Shown: positions 61,760 through 64,000 of the stretch, in pieces
Numbering within the stretch: position 1 is the first letter of the stretch
Layout of the letters: every line of letters starts with the position of its first letter
Assembly: GCF_014349155.1 (NCBI RefSeq)
Contig: NZ_JACSIT010000139.1
Location: 40,666 to 104,665 of the forward strand
Length of the DNA stretch: 64,000 bases
From: Neolewinella lacunae
GTDB taxonomy: Bacteria; Bacteroidota; Bacteroidia; Chitinophagales; Saprospiraceae
Reading direction: 5' to 3'
Program-made: the position numbers and the translations under genes
Notes under the pieces: model-generated
What the model saw: only the letters and a program-made list of their open reading frames with translations
What the model was told of the DNA's origin: nothing
The model's database searches: none

Positions 61760-62170
61760 AAGATCACGATTCTTGAGATTACAGAAAAACAAAAACACTG
61801 TTACTCTTCTCTCAAAGCAGGGCGGCGGTGAACCGCAAAAACACAGGAACAATTTTATACGTCTCGCAAGAATTGGGAGCGATTCCCGCCCGGATATCCT
61901 GCCTGTAAGCGACAGAAACGCGGGCCAAGACGCGCGCTTCATTGCATTCAGGAGGGCAAATGAGGCCGTACAGCACTCACCTTTCCTTCACGAGGGACGT
62001 ATCACCACTGAGTAACATCGAAAACAAAGATACAACACACAAACGTAACCCGCTGACTTTTAACATTGTCAAAAAGCCTTTCTTGTACGCGCACCCGGCC
62101 TGGCCCTGCCAAGCTGGGCAAATCAGGAATTGTAAATAAGCCAGATGCTGCCTGCCTGAATCGACCATCC
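61760..62170. other. Non-coding region with presumed leader of the dockerin gene
   Basis: About 410 bases between the dockerin-bearing gene and rnr, both on the minus strand, with no supported gene. A -7 element lies at 62025-62032; transcription from it would give a leader of about 260 bases. Confidence 0.5.
62025..62032 (-). promoter_or_regulatory. -7 promoter element upstream of the dockerin gene
   Basis: TATCTTTG on the minus strand is a perfect TAnnTTTG match. CAAA on the plus strand at 62040 is too close to be its -33 element. Confidence 0.4.
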
Positions 62171-64000
62171 CTATTTTTTGGGGCCACGGCGTTGCGGCCG
62201 TCCACCGGTAGCCGCCGGCGCCTTGGCACGCCTCGCTCCTCCACCGCGCTTTGCACCTGCGGCCGCGCCCTTCTCCGGCTTGGCGTGCTGATGGGCCGCT
62301 GCCTTGGTACGGGGAGTGCTTTTGGCAGCGGGTTTGGTGGCCGCCGGCCCGTGTTCGTGCGCGTGAAGGACCTCCACCAGGGCCATGTCGATGCGGCGGC
62401 GGGTGAGGTCAACGTCTTCGATGCGCACCCGCACACTGTCACCCATCTTGAGCTTTTTGCCACTCTTGCGGCCGGTGATGAAGAGCTTGCCCGCGCCGAT
62501 GTCGTAGGGCTCGTCCATGTCGTCGTAAGAAATCATCCCCTCCACGTAGTTCTCGGTCAGCTCTACGAAGACGCCAAAGTCGGCCAGGCCATTGATCACG
62601 CCATCGAATTCTTTGCCGACATTATCGAGCATAAACTCGGTCTGCTTGTACTTGATGGATTCCCGCTCGGCCGTCACCGCCTTGCGTTCCTGGGCACTGA
62701 TGTGCTTGCAAAGTTCCTCCAGCTTGAGCGGGTTGGTTTTGTAGAGGCTTCCCTTTTCCAGGTTGGCGAAGAGGATGCGGTGCACCAAAACATCGGCGTA
62801 GCGGCGGATGGGACTCGTGAAGTGGGTATAGTTAGCGAAGGCCAGGCCATAGTGGCCAATGTTCTGGGTGGTGTAGACCGCCTTGGCCATCGTGCGGATG
62901 GCGATGGGCGAGAGCATCTTTACCAGCGGGTCTTCGGCAGCTTTGCTCAACAGGGCATTATAGCTTTTGGCAATGCTCTGCGGCGAACGCAGGTCCATCT
63001 CGTAGCCCAGCGCCTCCGCAAATCGCGCCAACTCCTGTACCTTATCGAAGTCCGGCTCATCGTGAACGCGGAAAACGAAGGGGATGACCTCCCGCAGGCT
63101 TTCCGCCTTTTCGACCATGAAGGTGGCCACCTCGCGGTTGGCCAGCAGCATGAAGTCTTCGATGAGCATATTGGTATCGATGCGCTCCTTGATGTACACT
63201 TCCAGCGGCGTGCCGTCTTCGGCCAGGCGGAAGCGGACTTCGTTGGTCGCAAAGTCGATGGAACCTTCTTTGAAGCGCTTCTTGCGCAGCGTCCGGGCAA
63301 TCTGGTCCAGCAAAACGAGTTCCTCCCGGAAGTCTCCCTCGCCCGTATCGAGCACTTCCTGCGCCTCTTCGTAGGTGAAGCGGCGATCGCTATGGGTTAC
63401 GGTGCGGCCAAACCAGCGTTTGCGGATCTGGTGGGTTTTGGGGTCGAGGGTGAATACGGCGCTGAAGGTCAGCTTATCCTCGTGGGGACGCAGCGAACAC
63501 AATTCGTTGCTGATGCGCTCGGGCAGCATCGGGCACACGCGGTCTACGAGGTAAACGCTCGTGGTGCGCGCCGCCGCTTCTTTATCGAGGGCGCTGCCGG
63601 GCCGGACGTAGTGGCTGACGTCGGCGATGTGGACGCCAACCTCAATTTGTCCGTTTTCGAGCATCTGGATGGAGAGGGCGTCATCGAAATCTTTAGCCGT
63701 CAGGGGGTCGATGGTGAAAGTGGTCACCTCCCGCATATCACGGCGGATGTTGATCTCCTGGGGGCTGATGTTGGCGGGCAGGGCCTCGCTTTCGCGAACG
63801 ACGTCTTCGGGGAAGGTGATCTGGAAACCGTTATTGATCAAAATGCTCTGCATTTCAATCTCGCTGCTGCCTTCGGCTCCGAGCACGGCGGTGATCGTCC
63901 CGCTCAGTTGGCCGAAACGGTTGGGGGTCCAGTCGTCAATCCGGACGACCACTTTATCGTCTTTCTGTCCGCCGAGCATTTCGGCGCGGTGAACGGCAAC
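62171..64000 (-). CDS. rnr: Ribonuclease R (3' part of gene; N-terminus beyond window)
   Basis: The last 609 or so residues of an RNB-family 3'-5' exoribonuclease; the frame is open at the window edge (VAVHRAE precedes the first Met). Seen: part of a cold-shock domain, the RNB catalytic start TTFTIDPLTAKDFDDALSI with its magnesium Asp residues, VGVHIADVSHYVRPGSALDKEAAARTTSVYLVDRVCPMLPERISNELCSL, YTHFTSPIRRYADVLVHR, and an S1 domain (FDGVINGLADFGVFVELTENYVEGMI). A basic Ala/Lys/Arg-rich tail of about 60 residues follows, typical in kind for RNase R and used for structured RNA. A copy of the dispersed repeat encodes GAAAGA in that tail. Confidence 0.93.
   Translation of the reverse strand, partial: VAVHRAEMLGGQKDDKVVVRIDDWTPNRFGQLSGTITAVLGAEGSSEIEMQSILINNGFQITFPEDVVRESEALPANISPQEINIRRDMREVTTFTIDPLTAKDFDDALSIQMLENGQIEVGVHIADVSHYVRPGSALDKEAAARTTSVYLVDRVCPMLPERISNELCSLRPHEDKLTFSAVFTLDPKTHQIRKRWFGRTVTHSDRRFTYEEAQEVLDTGEGDFREELVLLDQIARTLRKKRFKEGSIDFATNEVRFRLAEDGTPLEVYIKERIDTNMLIEDFMLLANREVATFMVEKAESLREVIPFVFRVHDEPDFDKVQELARFAEALGYEMDLRSPQSIAKSYNALLSKAAEDPLVKMLSPIAIRTMAKAVYTTQNIGHYGLAFANYTHFTSPIRRYADVLVHRILFANLEKGSLYKTNPLKLEELCKHISAQERKAVTAERESIKYKQTEFMLDNVGKEFDGVINGLADFGVFVELTENYVEGMISYDDMDEPYDIGAGKLFITGRKSGKKLKMGDSVRVRIEDVDLTRRRIDMALVEVLHAHEHGPAATKPAAKSTPRTKAAAHQHAKPEKGAAAGAKRGGGARRAKAPAATGGRPQRRGPKK
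62253..62268 (-). repeat. Dispersed 16-base repeat, exact copy (in CDS)
   Basis: An exact copy in the RNase R C-terminal tail, encoding GAAAGA, the same frame as the copy at 37736. Confidence 0.8.

Overview
The window comes from a GC-rich member of the Bacteroidota, most likely a Saprospiria or Lewinella-like lineage. The phylum call rests on several things seen in the sequence: PorQ and PorP/SprF parts of the type IX secretion system (T9SS), type A and type B (gliding-motility-associated) secretion C-termini, a SusC/SusD pair, DUF4252, DUF3109 and DUF2723 families, promoters of the phylum type (TTTG/GTTG, about 20 bases, TAnnTTTG), and a general lack of Shine-Dalgarno sequences. The lineage guess is inference from GC content and from giant Ig/cohesin-repeat proteins.

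Layout. 1-7.9 kb: porQ, an NTF2-like protein, a REP-like inverted repeat cluster, a secreted unknown, a large FAD/Fe-S D-2-hydroxyacid dehydrogenase, a DUF3109 protein, a candidate small RNA, a BASS transporter and a CAT-anticodon tRNA. 7.9-19.3 kb (minus strand): a SusC/SusD unit followed by two paralogous FG-GAP/UnbV lipoproteins, with terminator-like hairpins between susC and susD and between susD and the lipoprotein pair. 19.9-31.3 kb: metF, a giant Ig-repeat T9SS cargo protein, and a TonB receptor paired with a secreted alpha/beta-hydrolase-like protein. 31.6-46.9 kb is mostly housekeeping: a DUF2723 membrane protein, a Bax inhibitor-1 homologue, an M20 deacetylase, a double NTF2 protein, an M17 aminopeptidase, mltG, panB, an ECF sigma operon with two DUF4252 genes, DUF2461 plus SET genes, a compact transcription unit of two tandem tRNA-like RNAs, and odhB. 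47-64 kb (minus strand): a PorP/SprF-like gene, a 2683-residue cohesin/SprB-repeat adhesin, a small cohesin protein, a 1472-residue dockerin-bearing T9SS protein, and the 3' part of rnr.

Three things stand out. First, adjacent genes at 48-62 kb encode cohesin-like modules and a dockerin-like module on T9SS-exported proteins, next to a PorP/SprF partner. This looks like a non-cellulosomal cohesin-dockerin surface assembly. Second, 45.1-45.5 kb holds two tRNA-like RNAs with covarying cloverleaf stems, a shared GTC anticodon-like loop and very long variable regions, bounded by a tRNA-type promoter and an intrinsic terminator. Third, a 16-base motif (GCGCGGCCGCAGGTGC) recurs about every 4-5 kb, exactly or with one mismatch, in both orientations, inside genes in different frames and between genes. 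In intergenic copies it extends into a longer element. All calls come from reading the sequence by eye; no database search was run.
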